A DNA stretch of 64,000 nt, taken from assembly GCA_004194705.1 (NCBI GenBank), contig SADC01000932.1, positions 62,001-126,000 on the forward strand. The letters are read 5' to 3'. This DNA comes from Ditylenchus dipsaci. Lineage: Eukaryota; Nematoda; Chromadorea; Rhabditida; Anguinidae. Below, piece after piece: positions 22,240 to 34,189 of this stretch (position 1 is its first letter; each line of letters begins with the position of its first letter). Below the pieces are notes generated by a model. The model was not told the DNA's origin and did no database searches. It worked only from the letters and a program-made list of their open reading frames with translations. The position numbers and the translations under genes are program-made.

Positions 22240-22480
22240 TATCCTGCGCCTCCTTCGGGGGCGCAGGGGGCTTGGAGTTGAGATGCGCACACCCACATAC
22301 CTTAGACACAAATCACTCGAAAGTGACTTTGGATGCATGAAAAAGCATGCATACCAGAGTTTCTTTACGCGGTATGCCCCAGTTAACAAAACTATGTTCA
22401 AACCTTATCTTTTTTAGTCTTTTAGAGATGTTCACGTACCCTCTTAGGTTGAGATACCTTGGTCCCCCAAGGCAAAAATG
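22240..22480. repeat. Partial copy of the CTAGTAG/C-tract foldback family
   Basis: Starts inside the GC palindrome (GCCTCCTTCGGGGGCGCAGG) and runs through GAGATGCGCACACCCACATACC, TTAGACACAAATCACTC, GCATACCAGAGTTTCTTTA and CCTTGGTCCCCCAAGGC, matching the right half of 1185-1908. Confidence 0.75.
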
Positions 22481-22679
22481 CAAAAAAAAAATTCCAAAAA
22501 ATGCTAAGAAGTGTCTTCCCACTTTTTTGTTGTTTTTTCACGTTGAAAGTAGCTAAAATGCCCTCAGGACACCATTTTAGGCATTTTCGGGCCAGTGGGG
22601 TATTGTGTACTTTAGCCCGCGCACTCACTTACCTCAGACATGATTCCAAGAAGTACAGCGTGTATCAAGAAATTTCAGC

Positions 22680-22805
22680 ATTTTCAGCAAAGAGAGATTT
22701 TCGAGGGGTATTTCGGCGGAGGCGTTTCGGCCTGGGGTCTTTTGGCGGGGGCATTTCGGCGCGGGCGTTTCGGCCGTGGGTTTTTCGGCGAGAACGTTTC
22801 GGGTG
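22680..22805. repeat. Phrase array TTTCGGCGNGGGCG
   Basis: Six or seven variants of (T)TTCGGC(G/C) with a GGGCG or GGCG extension. The arginine/glycine-rich frame through it is a translation of the repeat. Confidence 0.6.
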
Positions 22806-23549
22806 GACCCTGATGAGGAGTTATTGACTTTTTGCAGCATCGACAACATTATCTGAGTAACATAACGGATAACAAACAAAACGATGTTAGGCAAAAATGT
22901 TACGGCTAACTAATTGACAAACTAAAACTGTTACATAGAATGATCGGAGATGAAATAGCCAGAAAAATAATCTGCTTGACAAATGAAGCTAGCGAGATTG
23001 TTTTTTGCTCACCCAAGAGATTTTGGTATCATTGGACAGCCCATATGTAATTTTCAAACAAAAGTTAGATGAACTCGTGCCTACAGCCAAAAAAGTTAGT
23101 AAGAAAATTACTAGTAAAGTATCTTGAAAAACCAAATGGCAACCAAGGCATTTTTTTAATTTCATGTTTTTCGAGATTTTTTGTATAATTTATCCCAGCT
23201 TATTAGGCTACTAAAGAATTTGACTAAAAGTCGTATATTGGCTATTCAACGAAACCACACTCTCACGAGCGAGTAAAAACAAGCTTGCGAGGTTCCCTTG
23301 TAGGGTTTCCAATTTCCTCTTTTTTTCTCGTTTCTCTTCTTTGCGTTCAAATTAATAGGTTGTGAAAAAATGTTCGAAAAATATAAAAAAATGTCAAAAA
23401 AATGATGCCTCCTACTCATAAGGTCCTAAACTTCTTGAGATAAATCATTTGAAAAAATCCCAATTGCAGGTTCAAAGCAAACAGGCGCCTGTATCGTATC
23501 CAAACTGGGTGGTTAAGATGGCTCATAATCAACCAAGATGGTTTCCTAA

Positions 23550-23693
<144 letters not shown>

Positions 23694-23847
23694 TAAGCTA
23701 CCCGACACTGAAGTTTTGAGTAGTGCATTCGCCACTTTGGTATTATCAAACCATGTTCAGTGCACGATTTTAGGTAGCATACCATGGTCTGATTTAATTT
23801 TTATCACAGTTTAAAATTTTCGGATTCCGGAGGTGGATACCTGTTAG

Positions 23848-23982
23848 GGTGGGTACAACCTGCGTGCCATTATTGTTATTGTCGCTAATCTAGGTGGAGC
23901 TGCTGGACTATTAGGAGCTGGTGGTCTAGGTCTAGATGTCATCATTCAATCAGCTCCATATTCCTTTGCTGACCCCGTGTAA
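23848..23982 (+). CDS. Possible terminal exon of an unrecognised gene (Gly/Leu-rich end)
   Basis: After an acceptor-like CTGTTAG, an open frame of 44 codons ends in TAA. It reads GGYNLRAIIVIVANLGG, then a GLLGAGGLGL stretch, then SAPYSFADPV. Codon use looks protein-like, against a repeat-rich background. No upstream exon was found and the frame is short, so it may be a transposon relic. Confidence 0.25.
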   Translation, partial: GGYNLRAIIVIVANLGGAAGLLGAGGLGLDVIIQSAPYSFADPV

Positions 23983-24774
23983 TAACTAGAATGTTACCAC
24001 AAAAGTAATGTGAATTTCTTTTTTTTATAACGGTTATTAAAAAATGTTTGAATTCGGTTAATTTTGAATTGGCGCCTATAAACTTGGCGTTATACGTTTC
24101 CACGAAAAAGTTTCAAATGCAACTTTTTCGTGGAAACGTATATACCCCCAGAAAACTCAGTGATACTTATAAATTTGCATTATAAAATCGGAAAATTATC
24201 CCAAATCATTTCTCAGTTATTGATTTTCCATACTTCTCATTTTGTATTTACGCTAATAAACTATATATTTTATTGCAAAACCAAAGAAAATGTTTAAAAT
24301 GTGCAAAAATGCCTGCTTTTTCGAAGACAAAAGCAAGTTTTTACTCTCAACGCAAAAATATCCTCCTAAGTCAGGACAAATACCACCACCACCTCACGCC
24401 CTCCCCGTTTTTTTTTACTAGGATTTCAGAGTTAAGCCCATTTTTGATATACAATTTCAAGATTTCTCAGGAGTCTAAAAATGAAGCCGCGGGGGCTCTA
24501 TTAGGGGTAATACGGTATGAACCCTAATTGGATGAGCATTTACATTATGAAAACATAGGTGTGAGCTGATAGAGGGCACATTCCGAATTCCCAGATTTTG
24601 ATACATAATACAATAGCAAGGGAAATCTTTATGTGTTAGCATGGATATTACTTTGACCTTTTTATGTACAGAAATTTAAATATTTTATACGGGATTGGAA
24701 TAAAATTGATAGAAAAATTTCTTGGTCGCTCCAGTCAGTGCAGATGTTCTTGTCTTCATCCTGACTACGTCTTC

Positions 24775-27285
24775 CTATCCTTCCACTCTAGAATCATTTG
24801 AAGGAAGCTCTTTCCTGAAATCATCTCTTAATAGGCGCAACAATTCATGGATCTGTTCGTAACGCACTTTTCCATATGCTTTTGCTCTAGCCTAAAATAA
24901 AAATAATAATTTCCGGATAAATCTAAGCAGGAAAACCCCACCTCTTGCCTTCCACTTGTTTTCTTTTTTGCAGGGATAGGTAAGGGCATGGGCAGCACTA
25001 AGGACTCTTCTAACTCCGGCAAAGTAGTGGAAGAAGTGGTGTCTTCTATTTTCGTTGCGCCCCCTACTTCCTCTGCGTCTTCCACCTCCAGATCACCTAG
25101 TGGTTGTGGATACTTGATAAACCTGGTGAATTTGTCGTGTGGAGGTGGATTATTAACTGTTTGAGGTATTAGGGAAGGCAGATGGATTTGGGCTGCCTCT
25201 TTAGCAGATTGGCCTACCCCTCCAGCAACGCATTCCAAACACAAGTGCGCTAAAAAATCTTTGTCTCCAGATCTGTAAGTAGCGGGTTTGGGAGTGGGTG
25301 AGGAGTGTAAATTGTTAACAGTTATTGGCCAGCTGCTAGTAGTCCAGTATGGTCGGTCGTACCACAGACGGCGGAAGCGCTCCCTGACTTCAGCATCTAC
25401 AATTGGCACTCCTGCGAAGAAGAGCTGGTCGAGGGTGTCAAAGGGTAGGTTAGCCATTGTGTTTTCGATTATTGCCAGGCGTTTCTAAAAAATAGTTCAA
25501 TGTCAAAGGCATCAGAGAGAAAGTTTGCCCCTATTCCAGTACGGTAGTACAGGGTTGCGAACTCCAAATTTTGAAAAAAGTACTTTTGGCCAAAAAAGTA
25601 CAATTTGGTTATTTTCCGTCGAAAAATGCCATTTTATCCAGGGCTTATTGATTTTAAGCACCAAAAAACCTCAAAAATAAAAAAGATTTCGGGTCCCGAA
25701 AAAAGTACAAATCTACTTAAAAAGTACATTTCAATACCCTGGGTGGGTAGTTTTTTCAATATGTCCTCTTCCACCCTTTAATTTTGGTACGATCTCGAGA
25801 CTTTTATGTATAAAACCAAAATTGAAAAATCGGAATTGTTAGAGCCAGAGGTGGGCAAAGATCAGATCGATCTAGATCGATCTGATCTGACAAAAATTAT
25901 TGTCAAAATAGCCAAAATTTTGCGGGAATTCAAATTTCATAGTCTGGAAATCACTTGGATCGCACAGAATCCCATGCCGGAAAGGCCAGAAGCCCCTGAA
26001 AGTTGGTTTTTGGAGGTTTACTAAAAGGGGGGTAGAGTTTTTGCGAAAATTCGATTGGGCGGATCAGAATTTCAGTCCGATGGGCTTAATCGCTCACAAC
26101 TTTAGGTTTATGGCGGTTTTGAGTGGTCTAGGGTGAAATTCTGAGCGATTAAGCCCATCGGACTGGAATTCTGATCCACCCAATCGAATTTTCGCAAAAA
26201 TTTTACCCCCTTCAGTCAACCCCCAAAAACCAACTTTTAGCGGCTTCTGGCCTTTCCGGGGTGGGACTCTGAGCGATCCAAGTCATTTCCAGACTATGAA
26301 ATTTGAATTTCCGCAAAATTTTGACCTAATTTGGCTATTTTATTAACTACATTTGTCATGTCTATCTGATCTCGATCTGATCTGAACTAGATAGATCTGA
26401 TCTGACCTTTGCCCACCTCTGGTTAGAGCTCAATCAATAAGCATTTTATTAAAACAATTTCAAAGGAGCATGCCCGTGCGTTACACGAAGAAAAGGTGGG
26501 GACCAGTAGTTTTTTTCTTTCTCGCTATTTTTTTCATGCGCTTTCATCTAGATTTTTTAAGTTTTCTGCCTAACTTTTAAAAGTAGTATGAGGTCATAAA
26601 TATCAGATTATACGCGTAACGAGTGAAAAATGAGACGGTTCGAAAAATTTGGTGGTCCCCGCCTGAACTTTTTGAAACACACGGGAATGCTCCTTTAAGC
26701 CCCTTACGTCAATATCCAGCTGGTTATTGCCCAATGCTTCATATATAGTGGCAGTGTGTTCATGTGGAAGCACTTCCTTTAACTCTTTCAACTTCTAAAC
26801 CTCTCTCGATTTTCAAAACCAGATATTGTAATAGTAACACTCACAAAAGTGAAGCTGACACTGAATTGCAGAGCATTGTAGCTGTCAAAGAGGCGGGAAT
26901 GGTGTTGTCTAGAGTGCTCACCTTCCGGGTCTCTGGAAACATTTTCTGGGTAGGAAACCGTTTCAAGTGGTTAGGCAGACTCATAATCACATTGAAGATG
27001 GTCTCATGTTTTTGACGATAGCTCAACTTCTTGTTAAACAACACATCCTTGATCTGCCATTTGGCGTTGAAAGGTAGTTGACTGTAGAAAGGGGCAACTC
27101 CAACTGGTCAAGGATGTGTTCGGGCTGAGTGGACAGGATTTTATCGATCATGCGTTCCATTTCCTGCGATATACAATATAAACTTGTGGATCTCTGTATG
27201 TTGTCTACTTTACCATTGCGTCTAAAGTGGAGTCTGACTCAATGCTTCCCAACTCTTCCATGGTTTCTCTGGGTAATAGAAACTT
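24775..27285 (-). CDS. Unrecognised conserved-looking gene, 3' part of five exons
   Basis: Minus-strand exons in order: 27285-27214, 27163-26922, 26794-26708, 25484-24942, 24891-24775 (TAG). All are GT-AG and all junctions fall at phase 0. The encoded part is about 350 residues. It has an alpha-helical, charged N-terminal stretch (NKKLSYRQKHETIF, SLPNHLKRFP), a conserved-looking block around LPFDTLDQLFFAGVPIVD and RPYWTTSSWPITVNN, an acidic linker and a basic Arg/Lys helix at the end. The second exon is 242 nt where 243 is needed; one base seems lost at about 27099-27101. Upstream exons were not found. The family was not recognised and no function is proposed. Confidence 0.7.
25846..26421. 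mobile_element. hAT-type foldback MITE, 8-bp target duplication
   Basis: Ends CAGAGGTGGGCAAAGATCAG and complement. GTTAGAGC flanks both sides (25838-25845, 26422-26429). The arms pair over most of the 576 bp. It sits in an intron of the minus-strand gene. The same termini (CAGGGGTGGGCAAAGACCAG) occur at 47175-47534. Confidence 0.92.
26462..26696. mobile_element. MITE with AAAGGAGCATGCCCGTG termini
   Basis: AAAGGAGCATGCCCGTGCG at the left pairs with CACGGGAATGCTCCTTT at the right. Related single ends (AAAGGGGCAT(G/T)C) occur near 19451, 43183, 56594 and 62113, so it is a dispersed family. Confidence 0.75.
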
Positions 27286-27597
27286 CTAAAAAGATATTTG
27301 GAGGTTAGTCTTAATGTCTCGCTGGAATTTTTGGATATTTTTAAAGTTTCGAAATTTAAATCCAATCTCGAGATTTTCGCGTGCTTAACCAAGGTCTAAA
27401 AAGTGGGATCTGCAGAGCTTGCGAGGATAAATAAAAAGCAATAAACATCTTTGTAAAACATTGCCTCTGCTCTGAGATACAGACTCTCAAAGTCGGAGGG
27501 GGGGGGGGATTATATTAGAGGAAATACATAGGTAAGTTAGCTTTGTCAGATTTAAATTGAAAATTTGAAAGTATAAATTCATCTTGGCACTTATTGG

Positions 27598-27975
27598 GTT
27601 CGGGGGGGGGGGGTGGATGTTTTCGTGTTTTTTCACCCATTTAAGAATAGTGTTTAGACGTCTTCTGAGTAACTTTTATATGCTAAAAACGATAAAAAAA
27701 AGTTATTTTCTGACAATTTTTCACATAAAGTTGAATCTTCTTGAAAAAAAATTTTTGACCAAAATTTGACTTTTTGCCTTGGGGGGCCAAGGTAAACCAC
27801 CCGAAAAGGGTACTTGGAGATCCCAAAAATATGGAATTTGAACATAGTTTTGTTAACTGGGGCCTACCGCATAAAGAAACTTTGGTATGCATGCTCTTTT
27901 CATGCATCTAAAATCACTTACCTTAGACATAATTCCGAGCTAGATACTTGATCATAAAATGCGGGCTCTTTTTGC
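27598..27975. repeat. Half copy of the foldback family beside a truncated TA MITE
   Basis: Begins with a G tract after CTTATTGGGTTC, then AACTTTTATATGCTAAAAACG, CTTTTTGCCTTGGGGGGCC, GGGGCCTACCGCATAAAG and CTTACCTTAGACATAATTCC, matching one arm of 17698-18599. A truncated CCGTATTT-type right end lies just upstream at about 27450-27527. Confidence 0.7.
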
Positions 27976-27984
27976 CCATCTCCA

Positions 27985-28620
27985 GTAGAGGTCCCGTCAA
28001 TACGATATATCGTATCGTTATATCGTATCGATCGTTCTAGAATAGCGCCAAAACATCGTATCGTTATATCGATCGTTGGGAACGAAAAATATCGCTTATC
28101 GTATCGTTCACACGAAAAATATCGTACACCCGTTTTTCAATTGTGTTATATTTTTTTTTGGAAAATTGTGCTTGTGGTGATTCAACTTCTGTGTCTTTTT
28201 TGCTTTCTTGTCAAAAGTTTTCACATTTTTTCTGTCTCAGAATGAGCCTCGTTTGAAAAATTGTACTCGAAGACGAAGATGCAAGTGGGTTTTTCTTCAC
28301 GAAAACATCGGCAAGTGAAGCAAAGTGCAATTCGTGCCAAGCCAATATTAAGACGAGCAATGCAGGACCTGCAAATGTAAAGCCCCATCTTTCGAAGCAT
28401 CCGAAATATAAAAAGAAACTGGAAGAAATGGAAAGGGCCGAGAAGTCAAAGAAAAAAGGACTACAGCAAGGATTGACTAAGTTTGTGATGCATGAAAAAG
28501 GTAACTTCGCTTATTGGTTTTTGGAATGTTTGCAATTGTTTTAGGAGATCTCTCAGCACTGGATCGGAAGGTTATGCACTTCATTGCTTGCACGAGTACA
28601 AGTAAGTTCCAACTCTTGAT
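27985..28620 (+). pseudogene. hAT transposon relic: 5' end and BED zinc-finger exons
   Basis: 28000-28130 is filled with ATCGTATCGTTATATCG repeats typical of a hAT sub-terminal region. About 28285-28500 reads a BED-finger-like segment: CNSC, then HLSKHPKYKKK, then a helical EEMERAEKSKKKG stretch. After a donor-like GGTAACTT, an exon at 28543 reads GDLSALDRKVMHFIA, resembling the start of the hAT catalytic region. The rest of the transposase is missing, so it is a fragment. Confidence 0.6.
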
Positions 28621-28917
28621 GATTCATCATTTATTATTATTATTCATCCTTTTGATTCAAGGTTTTCATGGTTTTTTAGTCAAAATTCAAAAATTTAAAT
28701 TGGCGCTTTTTGAATTTAAAAGGATTAAGGGCTGTATAGGGAAGGGAAGGGAATAAAAGGGGGCCACTTTTATGACAGAACGTTAGAAATTTAAATCTTC
28801 GTATTCTTCGACTACCTCACCATGTTTTTCAACATGGGCCGTGGCAAAAAGAGACTCTATATGCATTTTTTGATCAAGAGTACGTGTTTACTTTTAATTT
28901 ATTTTTTTATTTTTATG

Positions 28918-29362
28918 GATTAGCATGTAGCCCTGAATTTCTAGTTTCTAACGAGCTATAAACTGGCTTGATGTGCTAAGAAAAAAGGCGCTACTAGCAA
29001 ATACCCCTCCCAAGAATTTGACCTTTTTAAAATCGCTGTAACTACCCTTTGGAACAACAAGCTTAGGCTCAGCCCTTAGGCTCAGGGGTAGGCCAGCGTA
29101 CGGAAGTTGTGACTAATAAATGTTTTAAGCATTTTTTCCGGGGTTTGGAAAATATATTTGGGTACTTTTCACTTAAATTTTGAAAAGGAAAATCGTTGGG
29201 AGGGGGTATTTGCTAGTAGGGTCGAAAAAGCTTGATAAAAATTCATTTTCATCAAACTACGTCTTTGTTTCTAAAAACCATTTGTTTTTCCAATTTTTGA
29301 ATTGCATTAAGCCAGTTGATAGCTGGTTAGTAACTAAAGATTCAGGGCTACATGCTAATGCA
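28918..29362. repeat. Inverted-repeat element with nested CTACTAGCAAATACCCC repeat
   Basis: Outer arm GCATGTAGCCCTGAATTTCTAG pairs with the complement ending GGGCTACATGC. An inner pair, CTACTAGCAAATACCCCTCCC (28990) against GGGAGGGGGTATTTGCTAGTAG (29199-29220), recalls the ends of the foldback family at 1185. From 29363 to 30370 there is AT-rich sequence with a weak CATGTTTGGTCAA inverted pair (29937 and 30174) and no recognisable gene. Confidence 0.7.
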
Positions 29363-30427
29363 AAAAATTAAAAAAATTGAAAAGTAAACGCCGAGAACAA
29401 TGAGTTTTAAAAATTTGAGGGGTAAACACATAATTTAAGCGGGTGAACACGTAATTGAAGGGGTGTTTTCAATTTCAGCCTTTATTGTATTAGTCGGTAT
29501 TCAAAATTTGACAGTAACTTTGTATTTTAAAGAGTAGTTTTATAAGCAAATCGACTACGCTGAACACGAATCCAGTGTCGAAATTGAGGATTTTCTAATA
29601 CGTGACGAGATTTTAAGAACTTCGTAATACAACTTCAGAAGCTCTTTTACCTGTTCGAAGCCGTCCTCTTTCCGGAATTTTTTTTTCAGTCATCAAGTTC
29701 AGTGTAAAATTATACACAAAACGGTAGGTTTGGTATACACAGCCTTTTCCGCGTTAGGTTTCTGACGCATCCAAATTTTTTTGAAAGATGTAAAATATGT
29801 TTTTGCCTCACTCTGTATAGATAAACGTAAAACATAACTAACCCATTTTCTTTCCACAAACGAATAGGTGTATGCCAAATCTTCCAAAATAAAAAGAAGA
29901 AGCCAGAAATAAAGATGGTAGCAAGGTGATGGTCTCATGTTTGGTCAAAAAACAAGTAAAAATGAAGAAATTCGTTCATTTTATACAACGTCTGTATTTT
30001 GCAGTACTAACAAGCTTTTTGGTAGCCATATTTTATGCGGATGTCTCTCTTGTCTGCATCTTTCATCAAAAAGAGTGCAGCTGGAGAATTGTGCTCCCTC
30101 GATTTGTAAGCCACTCTGACCCATGCGAAAGCAAGAAAAGATCAAGATGGCTGGCTTGCTCTTTCTTGCCACTTGACCAAACATGGTACAGGGCTTAAAC
30201 CGCTGCTTTCGCAAATAATTTTTGAGCAAGCTGAGGAGCTAGTAGAGTCACTCCATTAACTGTTATACTCTCTCTTTGATGTTTTTGTTGTTCTATCAAC
30301 CAGAATAAAAACGTGTTTGCTGTTCGAATTTTTTTATTTGCCTCATTTCATTCCCGATTTCATGAAATTACAAAATGCTGAGCTGCTTTAATAATAGCCA
30401 AACAGTCAAACATATAATAGTCAAACA

Positions 30428-30535
30428 GCCACAGGGGGTCAATCGGCCCAGGGGGTCAATTGTCCAGGGGGTCAATCGGCCCAGGGGGTCAATTGAAGGG
30501 GGTCAAGTTTTACCACAGGGGGTCAAGTTTTACCT
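30428..30535. repeat. Phrase array CAGGGGGTCAATCGGCC
   Basis: Four copies of CAGGGGGTCAAT(C/T)G, then two of GGGGGTCAAGTTTTACC, in 108 bp. Non-coding. Confidence 0.75.
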
Positions 30536-30716
30536 CGACGAAAGCCACACGCTTTCAATCTTCTTTACCTTGCTCAAGCTCGATGTCATCCATCTGATCG
30601 TTGTCGCCCTAGTCATCCATGTCTTCAGCTTCATGATCTTCATATGTTTTCTTACCTATTCACCTGGATGGTGTAGATGAATGGGTAAAGAAGGTGAAAA
30701 CAATGAAAGACTCTAA

Positions 30717-30871
30717 TCAGAACTCCTGCTTGTCCTGCTGCTTGATTTGTGGCTCACTTCTTGCTTCTCTTGCAGCTATGGTTGCTTCTACAGTTCTTAG
30801 AGCGACAGATTTCTTTGTTACTGGCTCTTTCGGTACCACAGCAGCACGTCTCGTTCGCACCATTGAGCCCC
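30717..30871 (-). CDS. Possible 5' exon, basic N-terminus (unrecognised)
   Basis: On the minus strand, after an acceptor-like TTTTCAG, an ATG at 30863-30861 opens MVRTRRAAVVPKEPVTKKS and a helical Glu/Arg/Gln segment, ending in TGA at 30717. Composition is coding-like. An acidic patch (EDHEAEDMDD) lies downstream near 30630-30570. It could be the start of the minus-strand gene at 24775-27285, but no proper donor links them. Confidence 0.25.
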
Positions 30872-31032
30872 CTGAAAATGCGTAAAAAATATTGGACAGC
30901 ATAAACGACAGACAAAAGGTGCAAAACCACAAACTTTTCCGTACAATTCATATACAAAAATGTTGCCCATACATTTAGCTACTATAACAGTCAGACCAAT
31001 TTTCGTAAAGGCAGAATATTTAAAGGGGGGGG

Positions 31033-32013
31033 GAACTTTATATAGGCATCGCCTTAGGTCACAGGTTTGACTACCACTGGCTGCAGACCTTTTTTTCTCC
31101 TTTTATTTACAAGTTTAGTATCAAAATGTAGCCAAGCTTCTAAGCTTTTATTTCAGCTATCCTACAGATGAAAAGTTGGTATAAAGTTAGGGCTAAAATA
31201 TAAAAAATCCAATTCGATGAAATCCTCAATACAGTTGTCTCTCGTTAAACCGACACTTCGATAAACCGACACTCTCGATAAACCGACACCCCAAGCGGTA
31301 CCGGACATATTTCGCCGACAATTATTTCGCCGACATTATTTCGCGTGACATTATTTCGCGTAGCATTATTTCGCCGCGACAATATTTCGCCGATATTTTA
31401 AAGGGGAGGGGGGGGGGTAACTTTATATACACACCGCCTTTTGTCGAAAGTTCTAGTCCCTCTGGGGGTGTTTTAATTTAATTTTTTAGTAAGTTTTTTG
31501 ACTTTTAGGTCCAACAATCATCGAGCAATCGATTGCAACCATTTCCAGCACTGCTTTGCTGTCAGTAACTGCCTTAATTTTGCGATTTTTTGCAACGACT
31601 ACCAAAATCAAAGGAAACTAGCCAAAATGATGCGTACTAGGAACCGAGATTTTTTGCGATTTCAATTTACATGATTTCATACAACCGTATGCTGAAAATG
31701 ACGGCAAGAAGCAGGGCTACATTTTGAGTGTAAGGTTGCAAATGAGCATGTAAATTAAAATTGGGAAAAACGTCAGTTCCAGAATACTACCGAAAAGTAC
31801 TGGTATAGTCCTGTTGAGGATTTCATCGAATTGGATTTTTTATATTTTAACCCCAACTTTATACCAACTTTCCATCTGTATGATAGCTCAAATGAAAGCC
31901 CAGAAGCTTGGCTACATTTTGACACTAAATTTGTAAATAAAAGTCGAAAAAATAGTGAAAAATAGCCAGTGGTAGTCGAACCTGTGACCTAAGGCGATGC
32001 GTATATAAAGTTC
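31033..32013. repeat. Foldback element with about 200-bp arms
   Basis: ACTTTATATAGGCATCGCCTTAGGTCACAGGTT at the left pairs with AACCTGTGACCTAAGGCGATGCGTATATAAAGT at the right; pairing continues through GCTTCTGGGCTTTCATT-like sequence. Inside are a Tigger-like end near 31234 with CGATAAACCGACAC repeats and an ATTATTTCGCCGACA array (31310-31400). Confidence 0.8.
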
Positions 32014-32015
32014 GT

Positions 32016-32660
32016 ACAAAAAGTGGCTGCTATATTGGGATTTGTGCATCCAAATCTGTGGGGATTCATCTATGCAATTGCTGTGATGACCTCGTATTTG
32101 AATTGCTCTTTTGTCTTGAGTGGAAATATATTGTGCTGTGGTTGTAACCCATCTTCTATTAGTTATTGTTTGTGTTGTGTTACTGTATAGTCTGTTCTGT
32201 TACAAAGCTTAAAAATCTATTCTTGTTTATCGGTACTGTCTCTAGGCATTACTATTCTATCTCTATTACCGATACAACAAATTTGGCGCAGTCGCATAAA
32301 TTATGGAACCTACAGACGTTCAAAAGATTTTGGAGCAGAACGCTCAAATGATAAAATTACTATCGGAACGCTTTAATCCCCTGGCGCGGAGGCGCAGGTT
32401 ACTTCAATTTCAGGTGCAACCGAAATCCTCGTGTCGTCTCTAAATTCCCGGCTGGCTGATTTCCGATATGCTCCGGAGGACGATGATACTTTCGACAGTT
32501 GGTGGATGCACTATGGATCTATTATCTCTGAAGATGGCAAGGACTTGAGAGATGGTGCGAAGGTCAGACTTTTGGTAGACAAGTTGCAACCATGTGAGTT
32601 TAAAGGTTTTCTGAGTCCGTCAAGCCCAAGGAACCATATTAACTATCTTTTGCTGATACC
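32016..32660 (+). pseudogene. Gypsy-type LTR retrotransposon, 5' end with primer-binding site and start of gag
   Basis: TGGCGCAGTCGCAT at 32283-32296 looks like a tRNA primer-binding site and directly follows a sequence ending ACAACA, a plausible LTR end. The ATG at 32303 opens MEPTDVQKILEQNAQMIKLL. After a frame shift the frame reads LADFRYAPEDDDTFDSWW...LRDGAKVRLLVDKL, the usual N-terminal gag pattern of metazoan Gypsy elements, then a KPKEPY...LSFADTI-like segment. The rest is cut off by the phrase array at 32668. No second LTR was found. Confidence 0.7.
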
Positions 32661-32667
32661 ATTAGTC

Positions 32668-33180
32668 ACTTTTTTTGGGCTTACTTTTTTTTGGGGCAAA
32701 TGCACTTTAAGGTAAATTTATTTTTTTTTGGGGCAAATATACTTTTTCTTGGGGCAAATTTACTTTTTTTGGGCAAATGCACTTTGGGTCAAATTTTTTT
32801 TTTGGGGCAAATATACTTTTTCTTGGGGCAAATTTACTTTTTTTTGGGGCAAATATTCTTTTTTTTGCGGCAGATGGGTTTGGGGCGGATATACTTTTTT
32901 TGGGGCAGATATACTTTTTTTGGGCAAATTTTTTTTTTGGGGCAAATATACTTTTTTGGGGCAAATTTACTTTTTTTTTGGGGCAAATGCACTTTAAATT
33001 TTTTTGGGCAAATATACTTTTTTTGGGGCAAATTTACTTTTTTTTGGGGCAAATGGGCTAGGGGAACTTGCCAAATTTGCCAAAATTTTTGCCAAAACGA
33101 AATTTGCCAAAAAATTTGCCAAAACGAAATTTGCCAAAACGAAATTTGCCAAAACGAAATTTGCCAAAACCAACAGTAGG
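32668..33180. repeat. Large phrase array: T-run + GGGGCAAATATAC, then GCCAAAACGAAATTT
   Basis: From 32668 to 33060 the phrase (T)nGGGGCAAAT(A/T)TACTTTTT is repeated more than a dozen times. From 33068 to 33180 it changes to GCCAAAACGAAATTT repeats. Open frames run through it on both strands because the unit lacks stops; none is a gene. The unit matches the sub-terminal phrase of the foldback MITE at 2700-3155. Confidence 0.85.
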
Positions 33181-34189
33181 CCAAAACACGACTTTCAAAA
33201 AGTTTTTTAATTTAAAAATTCAAAGCTGGCCTAACTGTGTACCTTTCACCGTTTGCGAAACCATCCAAAATCACCCAAAACCACCCAAAATCATACAAAA
33301 CCGAAAGAAACACCAGAAACCATTCAAAACTTCAAACAAAAAAATTTAAAAATTTTTATTCAAATTTTTAGTCTGAACCAAAAACCAAGTGGTCGTCGAC
33401 CAAATCGATTAAAGTTTGTTCTAGAATTAGTCATGCACGCTTAACATAATCATCACGAAAAGAAATTCGGGCCGAAAAATTGAAATAACAAGATTTTCTC
33501 CAAAACTACAAAAAATGGCAGGAGCAGCTTGCGACAATTCAAATGTTACAGCTCAAATTGTGAGAATCTGAATTGCGACAAATTCAAATTGCGACGTTTT
33601 GAATTGCGACTGGCGATGGTTCAACTATATATTTCTCATACTTCAAGATGTCTTTCTGGTCTTATTTCTTGAGCGATTTCAAGAAAAATGACTGTTTTGC
33701 ACTTGTTTACATCATACACTCAATGCTTACTTATACTTGCTGCTTATAGAGGTCGACATTAACTAAATGTAAAGATATAGCCATAATGATCACGTTTTAT
33801 ATCAGATTTATCTTCTTTCTTGATCAGCTTGCATTTTTTTCCTCTTGCGCTTAGGCAAGTCACCGTGATAAAACTTATTATGTGGTCTTCATACCCATCC
33901 TGAGACTTCCTGGTATTTTAAGAACTATTTTAGTTGAAAAAAACGATGTTTGCCAGCCTAGTGGTCCAATCTATTATTAGTGATTAGGTGTTCTGACCAG
34001 GTTGTAGTATCTAGAAACTTAGGCGGTCTAACATAGGTGGTGCATCTGTATTCATTGAGTAGTCCATATACCTCAAAGTTAGTCGAATTACAGAACAAGA
34101 TGTCGCAGCAGTGAGAAAATACAAAGATCGTGGATTTTCAGCCAAAGAGCATCTTACCTAGGTACTGTCTTGTGACTTAGTTCGAATAT

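Noticed and set aside
32690..33180. Long open frames on both strands (160-residue, Phe/Gly/Gln-rich) as a novel low-complexity protein
   Set aside because: They are translations of the GGGGCAAATATACTTTTT array in all frames; the unit simply lacks stops. No initiation context or splice structure supports a gene.
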